A DNA stretch of 64,000 nt from Fibrobacteria bacterium (GCA_025360005.1 JANYDA010000006.1:1-64000); one strand, 5' to 3'; positions 1-8,750 are shown, counted from the first letter of the stretch. Notes: a model not told the origin generated them from the sequence alone. A program made the numbers and translations.

Positions 1-800
1 CCGATAAATGTATGCCTTCGTATGCGATTGTACCAGGTCTCTATCCAATCAATCAGAACAGATTCAACTTCCGCTGGTCCGGACAAATGGATTTTAGCCA
101 ATCCCGTTTCCATTTTCAATGTCCTGAAGAAGCTTTCGGTCGGGGCGTTGTCCCAACACTGACCTCGCCTGCTCATCGATTGAATAATGCCTCGATCACG
201 AAGGAACCCGCACAGTTCCCCAGAAGTGTACTGGCAACCCTGGTCTGAATGGAACATGAGTTGACCTCGAACGTAACTCCGGCTCACCAAGGCCTGCGAG
301 AGTGCCGCAATCACCAGCGCAGTATCCGGCTTGTCCGACACCGACCAACCGATCACCTTCCTCGAATACAGATCCAGGACAACCGCCAAGTAGGCCCATC
401 CGCTTCGCGTCCAAATGTAGGTGATATCGGACGTCCAAACCCGGTTCAATCCCGGCGGCGAAAAGTTCCGTTGGAGCAGGTGTTTACACACCTTGGGATC
501 ACTCGCCTTTTTGAGAATGGAATACGGAGACGGCTTCCAAGGCCCTGGTATCAGGGCCATTTCCTTCATCTGCCTCAAAATCAGTTTGCGCCCGAAGTGC
601 ATGCCCTCTTTGATCAAGACATCCCTGACGGAGCGGTGGCCATAGGTTTTTCGGCTCTCCAAGAACACCCTTTTGATGTCGTCTCGAAGCTTGGTTCGCT
701 CGACTTTAATGGGCAACGATCGCTGTCGCCACTCATAGAATCCCGAGCGGCCCACCTTGAGGACCCGGCACATCAGTTCAATGGAATGTTCGGCCTTCAT
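1..800 (-). CDS. IS3-family transposase OrfB (DDE integrase), partial at window edge
   Basis: Reading from an ATG at 800 gives 266 codons without a stop up to the window edge. The DDE triad is intact: Asp125 in TSDITYI, Asp186 in FHSDQG and Glu222 in DNAPTESFF. The last two are separated by exactly 35 residues, the D-35-E spacing of rve integrases in IS3. The visible end, WYNRIRRHTFI, corresponds to the conserved C-terminal region just before the usual stop, so only a short tail should be missing. The ATG overlaps the orfA stop by ATGA and follows an A6 run, so translation may come from a -1 frameshift (OrfAB fusion) or from coupled re-initiation. No disabling mutation is visible. Confidence 0.9.
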   Translation of the reverse strand, partial: MKAEHSIELMCRVLKVGRSGFYEWRQRSLPIKVERTKLRDDIKRVFLESRKTYGHRSVRDVLIKEGMHFGRKLILRQMKEMALIPGPWKPSPYSILKKASDPKVCKHLLQRNFSPPGLNRVWTSDITYIWTRSGWAYLAVVLDLYSRKVIGWSVSDKPDTALVIAALSQALVSRSYVRGQLMFHSDQGCQYTSGELCGFLRDRGIIQSMSRRGQCWDNAPTESFFRTLKMETGLAKIHLSGPAEVESVLIDWIETWYNRIRRHTFI

Positions 801-1117
801 TTTTTCGATCCATGCGTATTTCTCTTGAGTCGTTCCTGTGCGAAATACGCCGTCGCTTTTTTTATGATTTCGAGCTCCTCTTCGGCTTCGGCAAGTCGCT
901 TGCGAAGTCGCTCAAGCTCCTGCTTCTCCTCCAAGGCTCCGGCAAGTCCCTTACCACGGGCCTCAGCAGTCTCGGCGGCAGCTATCCAGGTTCTCAGCAG
1001 ACTGCCGCTGATCTCCAGTTCACGGGCCGCCTGGGCCACATTTTTCCGCTCCTTGGCCAAAGCCACGGCCCGCTCCTTGAACTTCCCATCAAATGCACGT
1101 CTTTTCTCGTTTGACAT
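797..1117 (-). CDS. IS3-family transposase OrfA (HTH protein)
   Basis: This 106-residue protein has the N-terminal helix-turn-helix typical of IS3 OrfA (Tnp_1 family: FKERAVALAKE, then ARELEISGSLLRTWI). A leucine-zipper-like coiled coil follows (EKQELERLRKRLAEAEEELEIIKKA). OrfA proteins bind the terminal repeats and multimerise with OrfAB. The gene ends TCG AAA AAA TGA, and the A6 tract directly before the stop is the likely slippage site into orfB. Length and architecture are normal for the family. Confidence 0.9.
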   Translation of the reverse strand: MSNEKRRAFDGKFKERAVALAKERKNVAQAARELEISGSLLRTWIAAAETAEARGKGLAGALEEKQELERLRKRLAEAEEELEIIKKATAYFAQERLKRNTHGSKK

Positions 1118-1223
1118 TGGACTCCATTCTCAGGTAAATCTACCTGAAGTGTGTGTCCGGTGTCAGGGAGACAGTTCAGTTCGGGCTTTTTGCTTCAGGT
1201 ACCCGAAGACGGGTTATTTTTGA

Positions 1224-2285
1224 TCACTTGTCCGAATATTCCCCCTGAATGGATACGAATTCGGGGAGGTTGGCCAGGAAGATATCCACCATGCGCGGAT
1301 CGAAATGCTTGCCTCGGCCTTCGGTGATAATGCCTACTGATTGTTCCATGGAAAAAGGGGGCTTGTAGCAACGCTTCATGGTCAAGGCGTCGAAAACATC
1401 GGCCACGGCGGTGATGCGTCCCATTAACGGGATCTCCTCGCCCTTGAGGCCGCGGGGGTAGCCGCTCCCGTCCCACTTCTCGTGATGGGACATGGCGACG
1501 GTTTCAGCCACTTGCAGTACCCGCGAATTCGCGTTCTTGAGGATTTGTCCGCCAATTTCGGCGTGCTTCTTCATGATCTCGAACTCTTCCGCGGTCAGCC
1601 GTCCCGGTTTGAGCAGAATGGAGTCCGGGATGCCAATCTTGCCGATATCATGGAGCGGGCTGGCTTTGCTCAGCAACCAGGTTTCTTCCGGGCTCAAGCC
1701 GACGCCGCGCGCCATCACTTCGCAATATTTGCTGATGCGCAAAACATGATACCCGGTTTCATCATCCCGGTACTCGGCCGCCTGGCACAAGCGGTTGATG
1801 GTGTCCAGATGGGACCCCTCCAACATTTGCATCGCATCCTTGATCTGGTTGGTGCGCTCGGTGACGAGCTTTTCCAGGTTCCGCTGGTAGTTAAGCAGCT
1901 CCAATTTCATCCGCTTCTTTTCCAACGCGTTGGTGATGCTGTGGATCACCTGTTTGAGCTGGATGGGCTTCAGGATGAAATCGTATGCGCCTTCCTGCAT
2001 GGACGCTACGGCGGTATGGATCTCGGCGTTACCGGTAAAGAGGATCACAGCCATTTCCGGCCAATTGTTTTTCACTTCCCGCAGAAGATCGATGCCTGTC
2101 TTACCAGGCATTTTGATATCCGACAATATGCAGTCCACGCCTTGGACGGTCCGAAGGATTTGCATGGCTGAGTCGACGGCATTGGCACTGGCGCAATTGT
2201 AGCCTTGCAATCGCAGATAATCGCAGATAACCGTGCAAATGGACGGTTCATCATCAACAATCAGAATATTTCCTTTGGAGTCCAA
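1224..2285 (-). CDS. Response regulator with HD-GYP domain (c-di-GMP phosphodiesterase family)
   Basis: 353 residues. Residues about 7-120 form a CheY-type receiver: ILIVDDEPS acidic pocket, SDIKMPG with the likely phospho-acceptor Asp, and a conserved K near ILKPIQ. A coiled linker (EKKRMKLELLNYQRNLEKL) leads to an HD-GYP domain with HDIGKIGIPD, the HAEIG and SHHEKWDGSGYP motifs and DVFDALT. HD-GYP domains of this class hydrolyse cyclic di-GMP, so this is probably an RpfG-like signalling protein whose output is c-di-GMP degradation. The start is a TTG at 2285 with AGAGG four bases upstream; I see no better ATG. No partner histidine kinase is in the window. Confidence 0.9.
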   Translation of the reverse strand: MDSKGNILIVDDEPSICTVICDYLRLQGYNCASANAVDSAMQILRTVQGVDCILSDIKMPGKTGIDLLREVKNNWPEMAVILFTGNAEIHTAVASMQEGAYDFILKPIQLKQVIHSITNALEKKRMKLELLNYQRNLEKLVTERTNQIKDAMQMLEGSHLDTINRLCQAAEYRDDETGYHVLRISKYCEVMARGVGLSPEETWLLSKASPLHDIGKIGIPDSILLKPGRLTAEEFEIMKKHAEIGGQILKNANSRVLQVAETVAMSHHEKWDGSGYPRGLKGEEIPLMGRITAVADVFDALTMKRCYKPPFSMEQSVGIITEGRGKHFDPRMVDIFLANLPEFVSIQGEYSDK

Positions 2286-2750
2286 TTTGCCTCTAGGGGT
2301 TATAACCTCGCTAATCTTAACGGCCGGTACACTTCAAAGCCAACAGCAAAGTGCGGGGGCTAACGGGTTTCCCGGAACCGGGAAAGCGCTAATAGCTAAA
2401 ATATGAGGATTGAAATCACGAATCGAGGACGGAAAGTAGCGTAACCCCTGGAACATGTCCCGGGCTGGGAGGAGATAGGGGGGCAGTGCTAGTGGAAAAG
2501 TTCCTTGAACATGGCCCACCCGGAAGAGGACATGGACGGCGAGCCCAGGGATAAACTCTTGCTGAAAACATTTCCCAGGCCTGCCAAGGCGAAGCTGATC
2601 AAGGTCAGTATGATAAGCTTTTTCATCGTTCCCTTAAATTACCAAGATACCGATCTCGGACAAGCTGCGCCGGGAAGAATCCGTTTACCGTCGTTGTGGC
2701 GCAAGCTTTGGCCCATGGCCTGTTGGGGGGCCTAGGATGCCCCAATACCC
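2286..2750. other. Intergenic stretch between HD-GYP gene and parvulin gene
   Basis: This 465-bp stretch holds one small minus-strand ORF (2489-2626, listed separately). It also contains a perfect 8-bp-stem inverted repeat TTTCCCGG-AA-CCGGGAAA at 2368-2385 that is not followed by a T tract on either strand. A hairpin-capable GGGGC...GCCCC pair lies just beyond the parvulin stop. I see no tRNA, riboswitch or other gene here. Confidence 0.5.
2489..2626 (-). CDS. Small hydrophobic or secreted peptide, 45 aa, unknown
   Basis: An ATG at 2626 opens a 45-codon frame ending at TAG (2489). AAGGGA lies three bases upstream, slightly close but a good ribosome binding site. The N-terminus MKKLIILTLISFALAGLGNVFS has two lysines, a hydrophobic core and small residues, which looks like a signal peptide or a single membrane helix. 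The rest is Ser/Gly-rich and ends MFKELFH. It lies on the same strand as the flanking genes. I recognise no family; the call rests on the binding site and the signal-like N-terminus, and chance remains possible. Confidence 0.45.
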   Translation of the reverse strand: MKKLIILTLISFALAGLGNVFSKSLSLGSPSMSSSGWAMFKELFH

Positions 2751-4607
2751 CTAATTACGGAATACCATATCCATCGTGTTCTGCACTTTCGCGGATTTGG
2801 GCAACGCTGCCACCCATTCCTGGTAGATGCCGGATACCTGGTACTGGTCGTTCTGTGCCATTTGCGCCTGGACTTTCATGGCCAGATCCGCGTCCGACAT
2901 AGGCACCTTTTCCATCACCTTGGCAATGACCGCTCCCATTTCCGTTGCTTCGACGGAACCCCAAGTGCCTATCGGCTGGTTGAATACTTTGAATAGGAGA
3001 GGGCTGGAGTAGCCGAAGCCCGCCAGCCAATTGTCAGCGGAAATGGCTCCCGCCGCAGTGCTATCCAATACCGCTTTGCCCAGATGCGGCGGCAGGGCCC
3101 CATCCGGAGCCGCGGCGATGGCGGATTTCTGGGCCTCGAGTTCCTTTTTGGCCAAGCCCAATTTCTCTTCCCGGACGAGCGTGTTTGCGATTTGCGGTTT
3201 GGCGCGCTCGAAGCTGCGGCCCTTGTCGAATTGCGCGTCGCGCTGAAAGAGGTAAATGCCGTCATCCGATTGCAGGGCTTCGGAAATCTTTTCCTTGGCT
3301 TCAAACTGGCTGAAGGCGAAGGAGTTGGCGCCCTGCACATAGCCGCCTCCCAAGGGGGAAAGGTTGCTCTTCTCGAAGATGGGAGTCTTTTCCACGTTCA
3401 GCTTGAAGTCCTTGGCTACCGGTTCCAAGCCGTTCTTCTGCGCGGCGGTGCGGATCTTGTCCGCTTCGCCCATCAGGCTGTCGATGGTTTCGGTTCCGGC
3501 GGAGACTTTGAGGAGGATGTGGCTGACTTCGATCTTTTCGGCGCTATCGACCTTCTTCTTGTCATGAAGCAGGATGATGTGATAGCCGAACTGGGTGAGC
3601 ACCGGATCGGAAATGTCGCCGGGGTTGAGGGCGAAAGCCGCATTGGCGAAGGCGGGATCGAAAGCCTCTCGGCCGCGCAGGCCATCCAGCTTGCCGCCTT
3701 TTTCCGCGCTTCCCGGATCGTTGGAATAATCTTTGGCCAGATCGGCGAACTTCTCGCCCCCCTTGATGCGCTCCTTCAGCTCTTTGGCGAAGTCGGCCAT
3801 CAAGGTGCTGTCGTTGTGGGAAGGCTTCAGGGGGATTTTGACGTAGGCCAGCCTGGCGGCATCGTCATGGAAGTAGAAGCTGTCCGGATGCGCCTCGTAA
3901 TAAGCCTTGAGATCCGCGTCCTTGTACTTATCGGCATTGACGGGGAAGGAGTCGATGGAGACGCGGTAGTATTTAACCTTTGCCTTGGTTTCCCGCGTGG
4001 CCACGGTGTAGCTTTCTTCCAGCGGCGTGCGATGGATCTGGGATTTGAGGATCTGTTGCAGCTGGATCTGCGGGATCACGGAAGTGCGGAGCTGTTCCTC
4101 CAGTTCGCGCATGGAGTAGCGATCGTAGATGGAATCCTGCGCCAGCCAGTTCTCATAGCGGGCCTGATCGACGGAGGAGTCCGCCAGGAATGGGGGCAAT
4201 TCTTCATAGCCTTTGTACCTGGCTATGTGTCCGGCCACTTCCCGGGGATGCTTGACTATATAGTCCATCATTTCCTCGCGGGAGGCGTGGAGCTGGTAGT
4301 CCTCGAATATCTTTTCCATCAGGATGGTCTGCACCTTGAAGTTGAAAAGCCCTTCGCGGATCTGCGCCAATTGCAACCCTTCCGGAGCTTTACCATTCTG
4401 CGCTTCCTGGCCGCGCACATAGTTCTGCAGCTCCTTCTGGAAGCGTTCGGTGGGGATTTCCTCGCCGTTCACCTTGCCCACGATATTATGATGCCGATCG
4501 CTGCGATAGCTGCCTGCGCGATCCATCATGACCAGGCCCCCGAGGATAAAAATCCCGAAGATGCCGATCACCCACTTGGCCTGCTTTTTCATCCATTCCA
4601 AAGTCAT
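2751..4607 (-). CDS. Membrane-anchored parvulin-type peptidyl-prolyl isomerase (PpiD/SurA-like)
   Basis: 618 residues. A single membrane anchor (about residues 11-28, WVIGIFGIFILGGLVMM) is followed by a SurA_N-like chaperone region (about 40-200). A parvulin domain spans about 250-350 (FADLAKDYSNDPGS, GGKLDGL, FALNPGDISDPVLTQFGYHII). A second, partial parvulin-like segment begins at VSHILLK (about 361). The layout matches PpiD or PrsA-type periplasmic foldases that help outer-membrane proteins mature. I chose the ATG at 4607 because GGAG lies nine bases upstream; the ATG at 4622 has AGGA immediately adjacent, which is too close. The gene is divergent from nadB across an AT-rich gap. Confidence 0.85.
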   Translation of the reverse strand: MTLEWMKKQAKWVIGIFGIFILGGLVMMDRAGSYRSDRHHNIVGKVNGEEIPTERFQKELQNYVRGQEAQNGKAPEGLQLAQIREGLFNFKVQTILMEKIFEDYQLHASREEMMDYIVKHPREVAGHIARYKGYEELPPFLADSSVDQARYENWLAQDSIYDRYSMRELEEQLRTSVIPQIQLQQILKSQIHRTPLEESYTVATRETKAKVKYYRVSIDSFPVNADKYKDADLKAYYEAHPDSFYFHDDAARLAYVKIPLKPSHNDSTLMADFAKELKERIKGGEKFADLAKDYSNDPGSAEKGGKLDGLRGREAFDPAFANAAFALNPGDISDPVLTQFGYHIILLHDKKKVDSAEKIEVSHILLKVSAGTETIDSLMGEADKIRTAAQKNGLEPVAKDFKLNVEKTPIFEKSNLSPLGGGYVQGANSFAFSQFEAKEKISEALQSDDGIYLFQRDAQFDKGRSFERAKPQIANTLVREEKLGLAKKELEAQKSAIAAAPDGALPPHLGKAVLDSTAAGAISADNWLAGFGYSSPLLFKVFNQPIGTWGSVEATEMGAVIAKVMEKVPMSDADLAMKVQAQMAQNDQYQVSGIYQEWVAALPKSAKVQNTMDMVFRN

Positions 4608-4716
4608 CGCGGAGAGCTCCATTCCTAAGTTGGCCGGGATCCGGCCTCAATGATCCATCGCCACGCCGGTCAAAGGCGGAACGCGTCTTTACCAGCGCAT
4701 CGCTGGCCTTGCGGCT

Positions 4717-4740
4717 TAAATTTATATATTTGGCCGCATC
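4717..4740. promoter_or_regulatory. AT-rich divergent promoter region between parvulin gene and nadB
   Basis: The 211-bp gap between the divergent starts is GC-rich except for one AT block at 4717-4731. On the plus strand this block contains TATATTTG (4725-4732), an exact match to the TAnnTTTG -7 element known from Bacteroidetes promoters. The block is flanked by GCGGC and GCCGC arms. No convincing -35 or -33 element is visible at standard spacing. Confidence 0.35.
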
Positions 4741-4818
4741 CGGTCGACCCTTCGACCGGCCTGGATGAGCCTTAACCGGACCTGATCCTTCCCGATCACG
4801 ATCAAAGGCGGAGTTCGC

Positions 4819-6450
4819 ATGCCCGTATATGATTTCATCGTAGTCGGGTCCGGGATCGCGGGCCTCTCCTTCGCTCTGAAAGCCGCCGCGCATGGCAGCG
4901 TCCTGGTCCTGACCAAGAAGTTGAGCTGGTCCGGCTCCACCAACCTGGCTCAGGGGGGAATCGCTTCCGTAATGGATCCCAGCGATTCCGTGGAAAGGCA
5001 TGCTCAGGACACCTTGACGGCCGGAGCGGGCTTATGCCGGGAGGACCGGGTCCGCATCCTGGTCAATCAAGGGCCCCAGGCCATCCGGGATCTGGTCGAA
5101 TGGGGCGTACGTTTCACGCTGGCATCGGGCAAGCATGGTTCCGTTTCCAAGGGCAAGCGGGCAAGCATTCCCTTCCACCTGGCGCGGGAAGGCGGCCATT
5201 CCAGCTCCCGCATCGTGCATGCGGACGATCTCACCGGCCATGAAATCCAGCGCGCCCTGATCGAAGCGGCCTCCCGGCATAAGAACGTGACGATCCTGGA
5301 AAATTACCTGGCCATCGATTTGGTGACTAAAAAGCACCTGCGACAAGGCGAGCGGGAGTCCGGACCGCGGCGTTGCTATGGGCTGTACGCCTTGGACGTG
5401 AAAGCGGATAAAATCGACCTGTTCCTGGCGCGCGCCAGCGTGCTTTGCACAGGCGGGGTGGGGCAGATATACGCCCATTCCACCAACGATTCCGTTTCCA
5501 CCGGGGACGGCATCGCAATGGCTTTCCGCGCCGGCGCCGCTGTAGAGGACATGGAGTTCATGCAGTTCCATCCCACCGCCTTGTACAATCCCGGCCAACC
5601 CACCTACCTGATCACGGAGGCCATGCGCGGGCACGGAGGCATCCTGCGCAACCATGACGGCGAACCCTTCATGGACAAGGTGCATCCCATGAAGTCGCTG
5701 GCCCCGCGGGATATCGTGGCGCGCGCCATCGACGCGGAGATGAAGCGCACCGGGCAACCCTGCGTTTACCTGGACGTTACCTCCATCGGCAGGACGGAAC
5801 TGGCCAAACATTTCCCCAACATCCACGCGCATTGCCTGGAGATGGGACTGGACATATCCAAGCAATGGATTCCGGTGGTGCCGGCCGCGCATTTCATGTG
5901 CGGCGGGGTAAAGGTGGACGTGAATTCGGCGACCGAGCTGGCGGGGTTGTACGCGGTGGGGGAAACCGCCTGCACCGGCGTGCATGGGGCCAACCGCCTG
6001 GCGAGTAATTCCCTGCTGGAAGGCGTGGTCTTCGCGGATCGGGCCTTGACGCATATCGTGGCCCATCCCTCCCCGAAACCGGCGCGCAGTAGGTTCAAGA
6101 GTTGGAACAACTTCGCCTTGAAACCGGCCCCGGAAACCATCATCTACAGCCATTCCCTGGAAACCATCAAATCCACCATGTGGCATTACGTGGGCATCGT
6201 CCGCAGCGATTTCCGCCTGGCGCGCGCGGAGGAATTCCTCCAAGTCATCAGCCGTCAGATACAAAAGGATTACTGGTCCTTTTCCATGGTGCCCGATCTG
6301 ATCGAACTCCGCAACCTGACCCTCTGTGCGGAGCTCATCATCCAAAGCGCCCGCAAGCGCAAGGAGTCGCGCGGGCTTCATTACAACCTCGATCATCCCA
6401 AGCTGGCAAAGGCGGCCAGGCACACGATCCTGCGGTTGAAGCCGGAGTAG
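4819..6450 (+). CDS. nadB: L-aspartate oxidase
   Basis: 543 residues, normal for NadB, which oxidises L-aspartate to iminoaspartate with FAD in the first step of de novo NAD synthesis. Visible features are the N-terminal dinucleotide-binding motif VVGSGIAGLSFAL (about 8-20), the SGSTNLAQGGIA flavoprotein motif (about 38-49), the active-site segment AREGGHSSSRI, the capping region MEFMQFHPTA and the C-terminal GANRLASNSLLEG signature of the succinate dehydrogenase/fumarate reductase flavoprotein family. The ATG at 4819 is the first in frame. nadA and nadC are not in the window. Confidence 0.95.
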   Translation: MPVYDFIVVGSGIAGLSFALKAAAHGSVLVLTKKLSWSGSTNLAQGGIASVMDPSDSVERHAQDTLTAGAGLCREDRVRILVNQGPQAIRDLVEWGVRFTLASGKHGSVSKGKRASIPFHLAREGGHSSSRIVHADDLTGHEIQRALIEAASRHKNVTILENYLAIDLVTKKHLRQGERESGPRRCYGLYALDVKADKIDLFLARASVLCTGGVGQIYAHSTNDSVSTGDGIAMAFRAGAAVEDMEFMQFHPTALYNPGQPTYLITEAMRGHGGILRNHDGEPFMDKVHPMKSLAPRDIVARAIDAEMKRTGQPCVYLDVTSIGRTELAKHFPNIHAHCLEMGLDISKQWIPVVPAAHFMCGGVKVDVNSATELAGLYAVGETACTGVHGANRLASNSLLEGVVFADRALTHIVAHPSPKPARSRFKSWNNFALKPAPETIIYSHSLETIKSTMWHYVGIVRSDFRLARAEEFLQVISRQIQKDYWSFSMVPDLIELRNLTLCAELIIQSARKRKESRGLHYNLDHPKLAKAARHTILRLKPE

Positions 6451-6469
6451 GGGAAGAGTATTCTTTTGC

Positions 6470-6496
6470 AAATTGAAAATCGCAATTTTCAATTTT
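6470..6496. repeat. AT-only perfect hairpin after nadB
   Basis: AAATTGAAAAT and ATTTTCAATTT form an 11-bp perfect stem around the loop CGCA, 20 bp after the nadB stop. The stem contains no G+C beyond one pair and is not followed by a long T run. It could be a weak terminator. It could also belong to the A-rich intergenic sequences seen elsewhere in the window. Confidence 0.5.
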
Positions 6497-6522
6497 CCGT
6501 GTCCCCGGATTGACCCCGAGGT

Positions 6523-8724
6523 ATGTACTCCCTCCATCTTACCGGTAATCACTGGTACCTGCTGTTCGTCCCGCCGGGGCTTTGGATCCTGTGGCGTCAA
6601 TACGCCGGTTTCGCCCGCGGGGGCCTTTCCGGATCCCGCCGCATCCTGTTCGCCCTGCAAGCGGCCGCGCTGATATTATTGGCGGCATCGCTTACCGGGC
6701 CGGAGCTGCGCCGCCATGAGGTGGCCTTCCATAATCCGGCCGTGCTCATCCTCCGCGATCAAAGCGCCAGCTTCCGCGCGGGCGCATACCTGGGAGCCGG
6801 CGCGCGTTACCGGGATTTCGAGCAGGCCCTGATCCAAGCCTACGGCGCTCGCAAGTTCGACGTGCGCGTGATCGATTTCGCGGAAACGGCCTGGCCGGTT
6901 TCCGGATTCGCCAAAGCCGGCCGTCCCCGGGCCTCCGTAAATCCGGAGGGGGACGTTTTCCTGACCAGCCTGGGTGCGCTCGCCGATTTCGTGGATTCGG
7001 CCGCCATCCCCAATCTGCAGGGCGCTTTTCTTTTTTCCGATGGGCGGGCCAACCTGGATTCCGGCAGGGCCGCGGCGGCCTGGAAGGTTCCTGTCTATCC
7101 CGTGGTGGTTCCCTGCGACTCGATCGCGGAAGTGCAACCGGAAACGGCGCTGCTATCCTTTGCGGCTGATGGTACGGGCGGGCAAGCCGGCGCGGGTGCT
7201 CGGGCGGGCCGGTCCGTGGATGTAGACGTGGCGTGGCTATCGGTAGGCAAGGCGGCGGAAGAAGTCTCCATACGGCTGTTGCAGGGAAATAAAACGATCC
7301 TGGCCCGCAAGTTTTCCGCCCGGAGTTTCCCAGGCCGGAAACTCCCCGACAAGCCGAAGGCATCCCCTTCCCCCGATGCGGACGGCGGGGGGATAGTCCC
7401 GACCGGTGCCGGGGAGAAAATCCGTTTCACGTGGAATCCGGATCGATCGGCGTTGGAAGCCGGCGCTCCTCTGCGGGCCGTACTGCAACCGGGCAATCCC
7501 GATGCCGACTTCGATAAGTATAACGATACGTTGGCGGTTGCTTTCCCTCAGGGCCGCGCCGCGCGGGACATCCATGTTTTCCGCCCCGTTCGCAGCTTGG
7601 ATGAAAAAGGCATGCTGGGGATTCTGCAAGCCTGGGAAGGCACGCGCGTTACCTTTTTCGGCGCCGAGGATCTGGCCCGCCTGCGATTGACGTCCAAAGA
7701 CCAGGTCTGGATCGAGTCCGCTTCGCTGGGCGCGGGCGGATTGATGGCCTGGCTGCTGGCCTCTCCCGCCAAGGTGGTGGTGTATTCCCGGCCCGGATCG
7801 GTACGTAACCTGCGGGTTGCGGGATTGCCCAATCCGTCCCGGCACATTTTTACGCCGGCGGCCGAGATCACGGTGGGCAGGCAGGCCGCCGACGCCTTCC
7901 CGGTGGAGGTAGCCCGGCTGAAAAGCCTCACGCCGGAAGGAATGGAAGCTCCGGAGGCCGCCGGGGAAGCCTGGGTGGAATTGTCGGAAGACGGGAAACG
8001 CGGATTATTGATGGGGCGAATCGCTTTGGGACAAGGGAAAAAGGCCTTCTATTTCGGGCTTCCCGCCCTTTGGACCACGCTCTTCGACGCCCAAGGGGAC
8101 TACGGTGCCCGGGAAAATATCGCGGCTTACGTCAAGGCGGCGGCGATGCTGGCCCAAACGGACGATGGAACCGTTAAGGTAACTCGGCCGTTACGGAGCT
8201 ACGAAGGCGTCCCGTTCGACATCGAGGTGATCGTTCCGGCGGAGGGAGCCAGGTCCGGGCCGGCGGTTTTCTCGGTCTCCGGCGGTCCCGGATATGCGCG
8301 GGAATGGCCGCAAGCCGATGGGGTAAAGGCGGGAGCCGCCGATAAAGCCGGGACGATCAGGATCAAATCCTTGCGACTTGCCCGCGGAACCTATCTTTTG
8401 CGCCTGCGATCCGGATCGGAAACGCTTTGGAGCGACTCCCTGGAAGCGGCTCCCAAAGCGGCGTTGGAATTGAGCCGCATCGGTTTCGATGTGCCGGCCT
8501 TGCAGGACGCGGCTTCTCGTTCGGGCGGAGCCGTTCTTGCCCCCCCTACCGGCGGCGGCGGCTCTCCCCAGGTAACTGCTATGTTACCCAGGCTTCCCGC
8601 TGCCCAGATCCGCATGGAAACAACGGTTTCCACCCCCCTGTATAACACCCCGTTGCAATGCGCCCTAATCCTCCTGCTCCTATCCTGTTCCTGGCTGCTC
8701 AGGAAAAAATGGGATTTAGATTGA
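6523..8724 (+). CDS. vWA-type membrane protein (BatA-like architecture), function unknown
   Basis: 733 residues. Two N-terminal hydrophobic segments (about 10-22 and 38-58) precede a von Willebrand A-like region with an intact MIDAS start DQSAS (VLILRDQSASF, about 76-86) and a later LFSDGRA. A long extracytoplasmic part has possible beta-sandwich and class I amidotransferase-like segments. A C-terminal membrane helix ends in LLRKKWDLD. This TM-vWA-TM layout, ending in a basic -RRKW-type tail, is known from uncharacterised BatA/BatB-related proteins. Such proteins often accompany MoxR ATPases, but none is visible here. The gene follows nadB after 72 bp and the AT hairpin. Confidence 0.6.
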   Translation: MYSLHLTGNHWYLLFVPPGLWILWRQYAGFARGGLSGSRRILFALQAAALILLAASLTGPELRRHEVAFHNPAVLILRDQSASFRAGAYLGAGARYRDFEQALIQAYGARKFDVRVIDFAETAWPVSGFAKAGRPRASVNPEGDVFLTSLGALADFVDSAAIPNLQGAFLFSDGRANLDSGRAAAAWKVPVYPVVVPCDSIAEVQPETALLSFAADGTGGQAGAGARAGRSVDVDVAWLSVGKAAEEVSIRLLQGNKTILARKFSARSFPGRKLPDKPKASPSPDADGGGIVPTGAGEKIRFTWNPDRSALEAGAPLRAVLQPGNPDADFDKYNDTLAVAFPQGRAARDIHVFRPVRSLDEKGMLGILQAWEGTRVTFFGAEDLARLRLTSKDQVWIESASLGAGGLMAWLLASPAKVVVYSRPGSVRNLRVAGLPNPSRHIFTPAAEITVGRQAADAFPVEVARLKSLTPEGMEAPEAAGEAWVELSEDGKRGLLMGRIALGQGKKAFYFGLPALWTTLFDAQGDYGARENIAAYVKAAAMLAQTDDGTVKVTRPLRSYEGVPFDIEVIVPAEGARSGPAVFSVSGGPGYAREWPQADGVKAGAADKAGTIRIKSLRLARGTYLLRLRSGSETLWSDSLEAAPKAALELSRIGFDVPALQDAASRSGGAVLAPPTGGGGSPQVTAMLPRLPAAQIRMETTVSTPLYNTPLQCALILLLLSCSWLLRKKWDLD

Positions 8725-8725
8725 C

Positions 8726-8750
8726 TGCCCATGCGGGCATTATTCCTTCT
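8726..8750 (+). terminator. Possible weak intrinsic terminator after the vWA gene
   Basis: TGCCC-ATGC-GGGCA forms a 5-bp stem two bases after the vWA gene stop, followed by TTATTCCTTCTT. The stem is short, so this is a weak call. It would separate the vWA gene from the dcw cluster. Confidence 0.4.

Larger units (their letters stand above)
1..1178 (-). mobile_element. IS3-family insertion sequence, cut by window start
   Basis: The element consists of orfA (797-1117) followed by orfB (800 down to the window edge) on the minus strand. The two overlap as ATGA just after a run of six A, the arrangement that gives a -1 frameshift OrfAB transposase in IS3 elements. The outer end on the orfA side is probably the minus-strand sequence starting TGAACTGTCTCCCTGACACC at about 1178, which looks like an IS3-type terminal inverted repeat. 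The matching end lies outside the window, so the repeat and any target duplication cannot be checked. The element lies about 45 bp beyond the stop of the HD-GYP gene. Confidence 0.8.

Noticed and set aside
1198-1222. ACCCG-AAGA-CGGGT hairpin followed by TATTTTT on the plus strand
   Set aside because: Stem of only five pairs, and no plus-strand gene ends there.
249-1223. A 324-codon plus-strand frame across the IS element
   Set aside because: The minus strand encodes an intact IS3 transposase with a correct DDE triad over the same bases; the plus frame shows no family features.
2368-2385. Perfect inverted repeat TTTCCCGG-AA-CCGGGAAA as a terminator
   Set aside because: No T tract follows on either strand and no gene ends next to it.
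5032-6660. A 542-codon minus-strand frame antisense to nadB (similar long antisense frames exist over hemW/GH78 at 23525-25741 and over the GH57 gene at 58232-60028)
   Set aside because: They mirror conserved genes in GC-rich DNA, have His/Arg/Gly-rich low-complexity translations and no recognisable domains.
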